From: Sinomonas sp. ASV486
GTDB taxonomy: Bacteria; Actinomycetota; Actinomycetes; Actinomycetales; Micrococcaceae
Direction of reading: 5' to 3'
NCBI RefSeq assembly: GCF_030908215.1
Contig: NZ_JAVFJK010000006.1
Span: forward strand, 62,001-126,000
Length of the DNA: 64,000 nucleotides
Shown here: piece after piece, positions 18,083-26,142 of the stretch
Layout: the number at the start of each line of letters is the position of its first letter
Position numbering within the stretch: the stretch's first letter is position 1
Made by a program: the position numbers and the translations under genes
The notes under the pieces: model-generated
Database searches by the model: none
Told to the model about the DNA's origin: nothing
The model's input: the letters and a program-made list of their open reading frames with translations, nothing else

Positions 18083-19825
18083 GTGCGACTGAAGACCGTA
18101 GCTGCGCTCGTGCTGCTCGGCCTCGTAGCCCTAGTAGCAGGCATCGGCCAGCTGACGTGGTGGGCACCGGACGAGCAGGTCACTGCGACCCTCCCCGCCG
18201 ATACCCAGGCTGCGCCGCTGACGGTGATCGACACCAAGCTCCGTGACCTCCGAGGGGGAGAGGCAACCCTGACGATCCACGGAGACGGCAACTACGTCTT
18301 GGCCGCCGCGCGCCCCGACGACATGGCCGCATGGGTAGGAAAGGCCGCCCACACGACGATCGATGGCGCGTCCCCGGACGGCAAGGTGCTCTCCGCTACC
18401 CATGCCGACGGCGAGGCGACCTCCCCGAACCCGGCCGGTGCCGACCTGTTTGCCATGACCCAGAACGCCAACGGCACGCTCGAGTACCACTGGGATCTCC
18501 CCGACTCCGGCGACTGGCAGCTCCTGCTCGCGAGCGACGGCACGGCGCCTGCCCCGCAGGACGTGACTATCACGTGGCCGAGCCACGCGACCATGCCGTG
18601 GGCCGTGCCGCTCATCGTCATCGGCGCCATTCTCGTCCTCGGTGCCGCCGCGATCGCGGTGTTCGGATTACCGCGCCGCCGCGGCACGGGTGGATCCGGT
18701 CCCGCGACAGGTGGTCGGCGCCGTCCTGCGTCTGCGGCTGGCGATTCCGGGACAGCACCCATCCCGCATGTTGAGCGTCCGGCAGGCACGGCCGAGCTCA
18801 CCGCCGCGGCCGTGCGCCGCGGCCCTGCCGCCAGGGTGGCTGCGGCCCTCGCCGTGGTGCTTGGGCTCGCGGGCTTCGGCGCGATTCCCGCGCAGGCTGA
18901 CACCTCGCCGGCCCCGTCGCCCAGCGCTTCGCCCAGCGCGTCGGAGCAGGCCAAGGCCCGGGTCGTGACCGAGGACCAGCTTTCCCGGATCCTCGACCAG
19001 ACCGCGAGTGCGCTCCAGGCCGGCGATGACGGGAAGGACGCCGGCAAGCTCGCCCCGCGTGCCGACGGATCGGCGCTCCTTGCGCGCACCCAGAACTACA
19101 AGGTGCGCGCCTCCGTCTCGACCGCACCCGCGATCGCTCCGGTCCGCGCGTCCAAGCTGCTCACGACCGTCGTCACGACCCAGCGCTCGTGGCCGCGCAC
19201 CATCGTCGCGGTGACGCAGGGCGATGGCAACAGCACACCGCAGCTCCTCACGCTGCGCCAGGCCACGGCCCGCGACAACTTCAAGCTCACCGAGGCCGCG
19301 CCGCTCCTGCCCGGTGCAACGATTCCTGGGACGCCCAAGACCGGCGCCGACCAGATCGCGCTGGATGACAAGTCCGGCCTGGCGGTGAGCGCCAAGGACG
19401 CCCTCGGGGGCATTGCCGACAGGCTGACCAGTGCGGACAGCGGCTGGAAGGACAAGATCCCGGACAACGCCTATATCAAGGACACATTCGGCTACCAGAG
19501 CGATATCGCCAAGGCCGCGAACGCGAACTTCACGTTCAAGCACTCGCTGGTCGGAGACGAGGCCGCGGCCTTCCGCACGGCCGACGGCGGCGCGATCGTG
19601 GTCGCCCCGCTCGACTTCACCGTCGAGGGAACGCCCAAGTCCGACGGCGACAAGGTCACCCTCCAGGACGACGCCGCGGCGCTCGCCGGGGGCAAGGAGG
19701 CGAAGACCAAGATGACGCTGACCTTCCGGGAGTCCCTCATGCTGTACATCGGCAAGGACGGCGCCGCGCAGCCGGTGCAGCTCATCGGGGCCACCCGTAA
19801 CCTCTCGGGCGCGAGCGTGAGCTGA
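18083..19825 (+). CDS. Two-module exported membrane protein of unknown function
   Basis: A 580-residue protein built of two similar-looking blocks. Block 1: N-terminal signal-anchor (residues about 5-24), an extracytoplasmic domain with VTITWPSHA, and a membrane helix at about 173-195. A basic cytoplasmic linker (about 196-250) follows. Block 2: a second signal-like helix at about 250-272 ending in AQAD (a signal peptidase-like site), a Pro/Ser-rich spacer, and a large exported domain to the end. It starts at GTG 18083 with GAGG 8 nt upstream. Homologues are conserved in Arthrobacter-like genomes without a known role; envelope or cell-wall function is a guess. Confidence 0.7.
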   Translation: MRLKTVAALVLLGLVALVAGIGQLTWWAPDEQVTATLPADTQAAPLTVIDTKLRDLRGGEATLTIHGDGNYVLAAARPDDMAAWVGKAAHTTIDGASPDGKVLSATHADGEATSPNPAGADLFAMTQNANGTLEYHWDLPDSGDWQLLLASDGTAPAPQDVTITWPSHATMPWAVPLIVIGAILVLGAAAIAVFGLPRRRGTGGSGPATGGRRRPASAAGDSGTAPIPHVERPAGTAELTAAAVRRGPAARVAAALAVVLGLAGFGAIPAQADTSPAPSPSASPSASEQAKARVVTEDQLSRILDQTASALQAGDDGKDAGKLAPRADGSALLARTQNYKVRASVSTAPAIAPVRASKLLTTVVTTQRSWPRTIVAVTQGDGNSTPQLLTLRQATARDNFKLTEAAPLLPGATIPGTPKTGADQIALDDKSGLAVSAKDALGGIADRLTSADSGWKDKIPDNAYIKDTFGYQSDIAKAANANFTFKHSLVGDEAAAFRTADGGAIVVAPLDFTVEGTPKSDGDKVTLQDDAAALAGGKEAKTKMTLTFRESLMLYIGKDGAAQPVQLIGATRNLSGASVS

Positions 19826-19885
19826 CGCGCTCGATCCTCGGACGCGCTGGGCGTCCAGGAGACGCACTGCGCCTCCACACCAGGC

Positions 19886-19910
19886 GGGGCCGCACTTCCG
19901 GTGCGGCCCC
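19886..19910 (+). terminator. Hairpin terminator after the two-module membrane protein
   Basis: A perfect 10-bp GC-rich stem (19886-19895 with 19901-19910) and TTCCG loop 60 nt after the stop. There is no strong T-tract, as is usual in high-GC actinobacteria. Confidence 0.75.
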
Positions 19911-19939
19911 GTCTGTGCGACTTCGCCCTGCCGCCTCGC

Positions 19940-19945
19940 TAAGCT
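19940..19945 (+). promoter_or_regulatory. -10 hexamer of the CnoX-like gene (leaderless type)
   Basis: TAAGCT with 7 nt to ATG 19953 and no ribosome binding site between. Confidence 0.6.
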
Positions 19946-19952
19946 GGACCCC

Positions 19953-20945
19953 ATGAGCGTTCCCGGTTCCCGCCAGCCCGAGCCGCAGCTGAACTTCCGC
20001 GGCGCGATCGACCTCTCAGCCCTCAAGGCGCGTGCGACGGCGACGCCACCGGCCTCCTCGGCGAGTGCACCGGGTGCCCCGCGCGTGGGCGCCGCCGCGG
20101 AGGGGGGCCCCGGCGCACCCCGGGCCGAGTACGGCGACAGGATCGACCTCGACGAGCGATCTTTCGGAGACGTCGTGCAGCGCTCGGCGACGGTGCCCGT
20201 CGTCGTGCTCCTCTGGGCCTCCTACTCGCCCGAGTCGCAGCGGATCCGCGACGACGTGGCGTCCTGGGTCTCGTCCTATGGCGGCCGCCTCCTCTACGCG
20301 GCGGCGGACGTCGAGGCCTTTCCCCAGCTGGCGCAGGCGTTCCAGGCCCAGGCGGTCCCGACCGCCGTCGCGATCCTCAAGGGCCAGCCGATCCCGCTGT
20401 TCCAGGGTGCTGCCTCCGAACAGCAGGCACGTCAGCTCCTGGACGAGCTGCTCAAGGTCGCTGCGGCGAACGGCGTGACCAGCACGGTCGACGGCGCCCC
20501 GGCACCTGCCGCTGAACCGGAGCTCCCGCCGCTGCACCAGGAGGCGTTCGACGCGATCGACCGCGGTGACTTCGCCGCAGCCGAGGCCGCGTACCGCAAG
20601 GCCCTTGCAGAGCAGCCGGCGGACCGCGAGGCCAAAGCCGGCCTCGCGCAGGTCCAGCTCATGGCACGCGTGTCCGACGTCGACCAGACCGCCGCCGAGC
20701 GCACCCGCGCTGTGGCCGCCTCGGCGCTGGACGATCTCGAGGCGCAGCTCGCCGTCGCGGATCTGGATGTGGCTGGCGGCCATGTCGAGGACGCGTTCTC
20801 CCGGCTCGTGGGCTATATCGCCCGGAGCACGGGGGACGAGCGCGAGGCGGCGCGAGTGCGTCTTCTCGAGCTCTTCGAGGTCATCGGTGCCACCGATCCC
20901 CGCGTGGCTGCCGCGCGCCAGCAGCTCGCCCGTGCGCTCTTCTAG
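19953..20945 (+). CDS. CnoX/YbbN-like thioredoxin-fold protein with TPR-like C-terminus, no redox cysteines
   Basis: A 330-residue protein. After an Ala/Pro-rich N-terminal linker (about 1-65) comes a thioredoxin fold in which the usual WCxxC is replaced by WASYSPES, so no disulfide exchange is possible. The remaining fold elements, such as the cis-proline QAVPTAVAI, are present. From about 190 the helical repeats (AIDRGDFAAAEAAYRKALAEQP and a second set) resemble TPRs. E. coli CnoX (YbbN) is a chaperone/holdase that hands clients to DnaK and GroEL; a holdase-type role is inferred here. Confidence 0.8.
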   Translation: MSVPGSRQPEPQLNFRGAIDLSALKARATATPPASSASAPGAPRVGAAAEGGPGAPRAEYGDRIDLDERSFGDVVQRSATVPVVVLLWASYSPESQRIRDDVASWVSSYGGRLLYAAADVEAFPQLAQAFQAQAVPTAVAILKGQPIPLFQGAASEQQARQLLDELLKVAAANGVTSTVDGAPAPAAEPELPPLHQEAFDAIDRGDFAAAEAAYRKALAEQPADREAKAGLAQVQLMARVSDVDQTAAERTRAVAASALDDLEAQLAVADLDVAGGHVEDAFSRLVGYIARSTGDEREAARVRLLELFEVIGATDPRVAAARQQLARALF

Positions 20946-21014
20946 AGGCACTCATCCCGAAGGCGGAGCGCGTTGTTCATCCTCCCGGCTGATCCGTCCA
21001 GCCGCGCGCGTTGC

Positions 21015-21020
21015 TAGCGT
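21015..21020 (+). promoter_or_regulatory. -10 hexamer of the ABC exporter operon
   Basis: TAGCGT with 6 nt to ATG 21027 (leaderless type). Confidence 0.5.
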
Positions 21021-21026
21021 GGGGTC

Positions 21027-21815
21027 ATGGATGATCCCAGCCTGACTGTTCGCGCGCCTGTTGGGCTGTCCGCGCTCTCGTTGCGAGGCCTCGTCAAGTC
21101 CTTCGGGGGCAAGCCCGCCGTCAACGGCATCAGCCTCGAGGTCCCGGCCGGGTCCTTCTACGGCCTCGTCGGCCCGAACGGCGCGGGCAAGACCACGACG
21201 CTCTCGATGGCCACGGGACTCCTGCGCCCCGATGCCGGGACTGCCGCCGTCCTCGGCGTGGACGTCTGGGCCAATCCGCTCGCGGCCAAGCAGATCCTCG
21301 GTGTCCTCCCCGACGGCGTCCGCCTCTTCGACCGGCTCACCGGCGAGCAGCTCCTGACCTACTCGGGCCTCCTGCGTGGCCTCGACCGGGAAACCGTGGC
21401 CCAGCGAGCCCGCGACCTGCTCACAGCGTTCGACCTGGCTGCGGATGCACGCACGCTCGTCGTCGACTACTCGGCTGGCATGACCAAGAAGATCGCCCTC
21501 GCCGCGTCGCTCGTCCACGCACCCAAGGTCCTCGTCCTCGACGAGCCCTTCGAGTCAGTGGATCCCATCTCGGCGGCGAGCATCCGGGCGATCCTGACCG
21601 ACTTCGTCCACTCGGGCGGGACGGTCGTGGTCTCGAGCCACGTGATGGACTTGGTCCAGCGGATGTGCGACCACGTGGCGGTTGTAGCCCGGGGCGAGAT
21701 CCTGGCCGCGGGGACGGTGGACGAGGTCCGCGGAGGCGCATCGCTCGAGGACCGGTTCGTGGAGCTTGTGGGCGGTCCCGGGCGCACGGAGGGCCTGTCG
21801 TGGTTGCACACCTGA
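21027..21815 (+). CDS. ABC transporter ATP-binding protein
   Basis: A 262-residue ATPase of an ABC-2 type exporter. Motifs in order: Walker A GPNGAGKTTT, the signature YSAGMTKK (a degenerate LSGGQ, typical of this exporter class), Walker B VLVLDEPFE, and the H-loop SSHVMD. It partners with the membrane protein encoded by the next gene, which starts 16 nt before this one ends. The cargo is unknown; no regulator or resistance gene lies next to it. Confidence 0.9.
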   Translation: MDDPSLTVRAPVGLSALSLRGLVKSFGGKPAVNGISLEVPAGSFYGLVGPNGAGKTTTLSMATGLLRPDAGTAAVLGVDVWANPLAAKQILGVLPDGVRLFDRLTGEQLLTYSGLLRGLDRETVAQRARDLLTAFDLAADARTLVVDYSAGMTKKIALAASLVHAPKVLVLDEPFESVDPISAASIRAILTDFVHSGGTVVVSSHVMDLVQRMCDHVAVVARGEILAAGTVDEVRGGASLEDRFVELVGGPGRTEGLSWLHT

Positions 21816-23413
21816 TCCGCCTCAAGCTCCTCCTCGTCCGCAACGGCCTGCGGCGCAGCCCGTGGCAGCTCGTCGGGATCGTGATCGGGGCCCTTTACGG
21901 ACTGTGGATGCTGTTCCTCGCCGTCGTGGGCCTGATCGCGCTCAGTGTGGTCCCGACCGGCCTCGCCGGGACGGTCCTGGTCCTCGCTGGCACGGTGCTC
22001 GTCGTCGCATGGGCGCTCACGCCCATTGTCTTCTCAGGCATTGACCTCACCCTGGACCCCGCCCGTTTCGCGCTGTTCCCGATCCCCATGCGCCAGCTGC
22101 TCGTGGGCCAGGCCATCGCGGGACTCATCGGCGTCCCCGGCATCTGCACGGCCCTCGCCCTTGGAGCCTCGACGATTACGTGGGCCCGGGGCGTGTTCCC
22201 CTTCGTTGTGGCGGCGCTCGGTGCGCTCCTCGCGCTCGGGCTCTGCGTCGTGCTGAGCAGGCTCATCGCGAGTCTCGCGGCCGAGCTCGCGACCTCGCGC
22301 AGGTTCCGCGACGCCAGCCGCATCGTGATGATCATGCCGATCATGCTTTTAGGGCCTGGTATCTCGCTCCTGGCGCGGGGAATCCAGGGCGGTGGGGCCG
22401 CGGCGATCTCGGGCAGCGCGGGCATCCTCGGATGGACGCCGCTCGGCGCGCCGTTCTCCGCTCCGGCCGACGCGGCCGAGGGACGTGTGCTCGAGGCACT
22501 CGTGAAGCTCATCATCGCCGCAGCGGGACTCGGCCTCGCCGCGTGGGGCTGGTCCTGGGCCCTCGCCCGGGCGCTCGAGAGCCCGGGGAGCCGCTCGGGC
22601 GGCGGCCGCACAGCGGGTCGGGCTGGCGCGGGGGGCCGCGGGCTCGGCGCCTTCGGCTGGATGCCCGCGACGCCCGCGGGCGCCGTCGCGGCACGGGCCC
22701 TCACCTACTGGTTCCGCGACCCGCGGTACACGGTGGGCCTCATCGTCGTGCCGCTCCTGCCCGTCATCCTGTACGTCTCCTCGCTCGCGGGGCGGGCTCA
22801 CCGGGCCTCGCTCCTCGAGAGCCCGTTCATCATCTCCGGTCCGCTCGCGGCGTTCGTCCTCGCCTGGTCCATCTCGGCCGACGTCTCCTATGATTCGACG
22901 GCCTTCTCCCTGCACGTCGCCGCCGGCGTCAAGGGGCGTGCGGACCGCCTCGGGCGTGCCGCCGCGCTGCTGCTGTTCGCCGTGCCCGCGATCGCGGTGA
23001 TCGCCGTGCTGCCGTTCCTTCTCGCGGGGGACTGGCGCCTGTTCCCGGCGTTCCTCGGGCTTTCCCTTGGAGTCCTGTTCAGCGGGGTTGGGCTCTCCTC
23101 CGTTGTCTCGGCCCGGTACACCGTGGCGGTGCCCCAGCCGGGGGAGAGCCCGTTCCGCAGGCCGGCCGGCACGAGCGCCCAGACGCTGCTCGTGCAGTTC
23201 GGCGGAATGATCGCCCTCGCCATCCTGTGCGTGCCCGAGCTCGTCCTTGCGGTCCGCGCAGCGCTCACCGGAGACGTGGGCCTGGCATGGGCGGCTCTCG
23301 GGGTTGGTGTCGTCTTGGGAGCAGGGCTGCTCGCAGGCGGGGTGGCGCTGGGCGGGTACCTCATGGACCGGCGCGCGCCGGAACTGTACGCGAGCCTCGT
23401 GAAGGCTGGCTGA
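21800..23413 (+). CDS. ABC-2 type exporter permease
   Basis: A 537-residue polytopic protein with about twelve hydrophobic segments in two halves joined by a Gly/Arg-rich cytoplasmic loop (about residues 265-290). GTG 21800 is chosen because GGAGGG lies 6-7 nt upstream and the first helix follows directly; longer in-frame starts would run deep into the ATPase gene. The large overlapping pair with the ATPase supports one complex. The family (PF16949-like permeases) includes exporters of unknown lipids or peptides. Confidence 0.85.
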   Translation: MVAHLIRLKLLLVRNGLRRSPWQLVGIVIGALYGLWMLFLAVVGLIALSVVPTGLAGTVLVLAGTVLVVAWALTPIVFSGIDLTLDPARFALFPIPMRQLLVGQAIAGLIGVPGICTALALGASTITWARGVFPFVVAALGALLALGLCVVLSRLIASLAAELATSRRFRDASRIVMIMPIMLLGPGISLLARGIQGGGAAAISGSAGILGWTPLGAPFSAPADAAEGRVLEALVKLIIAAAGLGLAAWGWSWALARALESPGSRSGGGRTAGRAGAGGRGLGAFGWMPATPAGAVAARALTYWFRDPRYTVGLIVVPLLPVILYVSSLAGRAHRASLLESPFIISGPLAAFVLAWSISADVSYDSTAFSLHVAAGVKGRADRLGRAAALLLFAVPAIAVIAVLPFLLAGDWRLFPAFLGLSLGVLFSGVGLSSVVSARYTVAVPQPGESPFRRPAGTSAQTLLVQFGGMIALAILCVPELVLAVRAALTGDVGLAWAALGVGVVLGAGLLAGGVALGGYLMDRRAPELYASLVKAG

Positions 23414-23414
23414 T

Positions 23415-23442
23415 GCACGACGGCGACCACTCGCCGTCGTGC
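23415..23442 (+). terminator. Hairpin terminator after the ABC exporter operon
   Basis: A perfect 12-bp stem (23415-23426 with 23431-23442), CCAC loop, directly after the stop codon. Its arm carries the GCACGACGGCG core shared with other hairpins in the window. Confidence 0.85.
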
Positions 23443-23541
23443 GAGAGCTGGCCGCAACGAGGTTGTGGGACGTAGGATATCTAGAGTGGACTGCGCTGAG
23501 GCCGTGCGCGCCGCCGGGCAACACGATGGGAGACCCCACGC

Positions 23542-24324
23542 ATGGAAGTTGTGATCCTCAAGGACGCCCGAGAGGTCGGCCGAGCCGCGGCAGGGGTGTT
23601 CGCGGCGCTGCTGCGGCGCAAGCCCGACGCCGTGCTGGGGCTCGCCACGGGCTCTTCGCCCTTGCCGGTCTACGACGAGCTCGCCCGCCTGCATGTCGAG
23701 GAGGGCCTCGACTTCTCGCAGGCCTCGGGCTTCGCGCTCGACGAGTATGTGGGCCTGCCCGCCGACCATCCTGAGTCGTACGGATCCGTGATCCGTCGTG
23801 ATTTCGCCTCTCGTGTGAACATCGGCCCGGCCAGTGTCCACACCCCGGACGGCACGGCCGCCGACCTCGAGGGCGCGTGCGCGGCGTACGAGGAGGCGAT
23901 CGCTGCCGCCGGGGGAGTGGACCTCCAGATCCTCGGCATCGGCACCGACGGCCACATCGGCTTCAACGAGCCTGGCTCCTCCCTTGCCTCGCGCACCCGC
24001 ATCAAGACGCTCACCGAGCAGACCCGCCGGGACAACGCGCGCTTCTTCTCCTCGATCGATGAGGTCCCCCACCACGTCGTCACCCAGGGCGTGGGCACCA
24101 TCATGGAGGCGCGGCATGTGGTCCTCGTCGCGACAGGCGCAGGGAAGGCCGACGCGATCCACGGCCTCGTCGAGGGGCCCGTCACGGCGATGTGCGTCGG
24201 CTCGGTGCTGCAGTTCCACCCCCACACCACAGTGCTCATCGACGAGGCGGCAGCGTCGTCGCTCAAGCACGCCGAGTACTACCGCCACGTCTACGACAAC
24301 AAGCCGCGGTGGCAGGACCACTGA
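23542..24324 (+). CDS. nagB: Glucosamine-6-phosphate deaminase
   Basis: Converts glucosamine-6-P to fructose-6-P and ammonia, completing amino-sugar catabolism with NagA. The 260-residue protein has the phosphate-binding LATGSSPLPVYDEL, the catalytic DEYVGLP, and GIGTDGHIGFNEPGSS with the general base aspartate/histidine pair. GGGAGA lies about 7 nt before the ATG. It is transcribed alone, after a strong terminator and before the DUF3039 gene. A TCTAGA sequence upstream recalls the centre of DasR sites, but its flanks do not match. Confidence 0.96.
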   Translation: MEVVILKDAREVGRAAAGVFAALLRRKPDAVLGLATGSSPLPVYDELARLHVEEGLDFSQASGFALDEYVGLPADHPESYGSVIRRDFASRVNIGPASVHTPDGTAADLEGACAAYEEAIAAAGGVDLQILGIGTDGHIGFNEPGSSLASRTRIKTLTEQTRRDNARFFSSIDEVPHHVVTQGVGTIMEARHVVLVATGAGKADAIHGLVEGPVTAMCVGSVLQFHPHTTVLIDEAAASSLKHAEYYRHVYDNKPRWQDH

Positions 24325-24356
24325 CCGCCTACAGTCCGGTCCGCACCCGTGGGGTC

Positions 24357-24362
24357 TAGCAT
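24357..24362 (+). promoter_or_regulatory. -10 hexamer of the DUF3039 gene
   Basis: TAGCAT with 7 nt to ATG 24370, which supports that start over the in-frame ATG at 24361. Confidence 0.5.
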
Positions 24363-24369
24363 GGAATGC

Positions 24370-24672
24370 ATGACCACGATGCCTCCAGACCCCTTCGCCG
24401 ACGACCCCCGGGACCCGTCCCGCGGCGGCTCCACCGCGACGATCGAGCGCGAGGAGCTCCGCGAAGAGCTTGAGCCCGGAGACCGCGAGCGGTTCTCCCA
24501 CTACGTGCGCAAGGAGAAGATCATGGAGTCCGCCCTCACCGGCGAGCCCGTGATCGCGCTCTGCGGCAAGGTGTGGACGCCTGGCCGCGATCCCAAGAAG
24601 TTCCCTGTCTGCCCCACGTGCAAGGAGATCTACGAGGGCCTGCGCCCCGGCAAAGACAATGACAAGTCCTAG
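24370..24672 (+). CDS. DUF3039 zinc-ribbon-like protein
   Basis: A 100-residue actinobacterial family protein. After a Pro/Asp-rich N-terminus it has FSHYVRKEKIMESAL, then ALCGKVWTP and VCPTCKEIY, a Cys...CxxC set likely to bind zinc. Function is unknown. It directly abuts the MFS gene (its TAG is followed at once by GTG), and the order DUF3039-transporter-DEAD helicase is conserved in Micrococcaceae. Confidence 0.85.
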   Translation: MTTMPPDPFADDPRDPSRGGSTATIEREELREELEPGDRERFSHYVRKEKIMESALTGEPVIALCGKVWTPGRDPKKFPVCPTCKEIYEGLRPGKDNDKS

Positions 24673-26142
24673 GTGAGGGTGTCTGGTCGTCCGGGCCTGC
24701 TGTCCAGGGAGTACCGCGGCCTCGTCGTCGGCCTGCTCGCCATCGTCACATGCAGTGCGTTCGAGGCAATGGCCGTCACGACGGCGATGCCTGTGGTCGC
24801 CACGGATCTGGGGGGAGAACACGGCTACGGCCTCGCGTTCTCGCTGTTCCTGACGGCGTCCCTCGCCGCGACCGCCGCGGCAGGCCCGTGGTGCGACCGC
24901 GCAGGACCCCGGCCCTCGCTCCTCGTGGGGCTCGTGCTCATGACCGGGGGGCTCGTGCTGGCCGGGGGAGCCTGGGACTTCGCCGCGTTCACGTTCGGGC
25001 GGATGGTCTCCGGCGCGGGGACTGGGTTCATGATCGTCCCCCTGTACGTCATCATCGGACAGACGTTGCCGTCCGCCCTCCAGCCTGTGCTGTTCAGCTG
25101 GTTCTCGGCAGCATGGGTCGTACCGTCCCTCGTGGGTCCCTACGTCTCCGGCATCCTGGCCCAGCACGCCAGCTGGCGCTGGGTGTTCTTCGGGGTCGCA
25201 CCGATCGTCGTGGCCGCCGTGGTCCTCACGTGGCCGCGGGTCCGCGGGCTCGGCGCGCCCGAAGCGACCACCATCGACCCCGGAGAAGGCCGACGCCGCT
25301 CCCTCCTCGGCGTCATCCTCGCCGTCGGTGTTGCCGCTGCCCAATGGGCTGCCCTCTCATGGGGCGACCCGCAGGCCAGAGCGGCGTTCCCGCCCGTGGC
25401 GCTCGGCGCCGTCGTGCTTGCCGGGGCGGGCGCCGCGACGATGACCGCACCCCGGCTCATGCCGCCCGGTGTGGCACGCATCGCCCGCGGCCTGCCGGCC
25501 GTCATGGTCACCCGCGGCTTCATGACGCTGGCCTTCTTCGGTGCCGAGGCCTTTATTCCGCTCATGCTCGTCGACCGGTACGGGCTCGAGCCGTCGATCG
25601 CAGGGCTCGCCCTGACTGGCGGTGCCCTGGGCTGGACCGCGGGCTCCTTCGCACAGGCTCGGGGCTGGCTGAGGAAGCCGACGTTCCTCGTGCTCGGCTC
25701 CACCGTCCTGGCCGTGGGCCTTGCCCTGATCTCAGCCGCCCTATCGGGTGCCCTCTCGCCGTGGCTTGTCGCTGTGGCGTGGGTCATTGCAGGCGCGGGC
25801 ATGGGGCTGACAGTCACCACGACGTCCGTCCTGGTCCTCGACCTGAGCGACACGGCCGACCGCGGCCGGAATTCGGCCTCCCTCCAGATGGCCGATATGC
25901 TCGGTGGAGTGATTGGAACCGCCGGAGCTGGAACGCTGTACTCGCTGCTGCTGACCCCAGAGCGTACCCCCGGTCCGGGTGTCTTCTCCCTGCTTGCCGG
26001 CGCCCTCGCCGTCTCGGCCCTTCTCGCCGCCGTGGCCGGCGCGCGGGCGGGCACCACCGCCGCCAAGCCGGTGTCATCGGCTGGGCCCGCGCCCGCGCCC
26101 TCATCCGAGACCACGTCCCCGGCGCCGGAGGATCGCGCGTGA
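24673..26142 (+). CDS. MFS transporter (drug exporter-like)
   Basis: A 489-residue major facilitator with 12-14 hydrophobic segments. Motif A-like sequence CDRAGPRPSLLVG follows the second helix, and the MAVTTAMPVVATDLGG start of the first helix is typical of the DHA2/EmrB-like drug:H+ antiporters. GTG 24673 immediately follows the previous stop; GTG 24679 is an alternative. The protein ends in an Ala/Pro/Ser-rich tail. The substrate is unknown. It overlaps the helicase gene by 4 nt (GTGA). Confidence 0.85.
   Translation: MRVSGRPGLLSREYRGLVVGLLAIVTCSAFEAMAVTTAMPVVATDLGGEHGYGLAFSLFLTASLAATAAAGPWCDRAGPRPSLLVGLVLMTGGLVLAGGAWDFAAFTFGRMVSGAGTGFMIVPLYVIIGQTLPSALQPVLFSWFSAAWVVPSLVGPYVSGILAQHASWRWVFFGVAPIVVAAVVLTWPRVRGLGAPEATTIDPGEGRRRSLLGVILAVGVAAAQWAALSWGDPQARAAFPPVALGAVVLAGAGAATMTAPRLMPPGVARIARGLPAVMVTRGFMTLAFFGAEAFIPLMLVDRYGLEPSIAGLALTGGALGWTAGSFAQARGWLRKPTFLVLGSTVLAVGLALISAALSGALSPWLVAVAWVIAGAGMGLTVTTTSVLVLDLSDTADRGRNSASLQMADMLGGVIGTAGAGTLYSLLLTPERTPGPGVFSLLAGALAVSALLAAVAGARAGTTAAKPVSSAGPAPAPSSETTSPAPEDRA

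Noticed and set aside
23475-23490. DasR (dre)-like site upstream of nagB centred on TCTAGA
   Set aside because: Only the central six bases match the ACTGGTCTAGACCACT consensus; both flanks disagree, and no matching site was seen before nagA.
22888-25344. Minus-strand open frame of more than 800 codons across nagB, the DUF3039 gene and the MFS gene
   Set aside because: It opposes several genes with clear family motifs; its composition is that of an antisense shadow.
24750-26138. Upstream extension of the helicase frame inside the MFS gene
   Set aside because: The helicase core starts after the GTG at 26139, and the MFS protein reads well over this stretch in its own frame.
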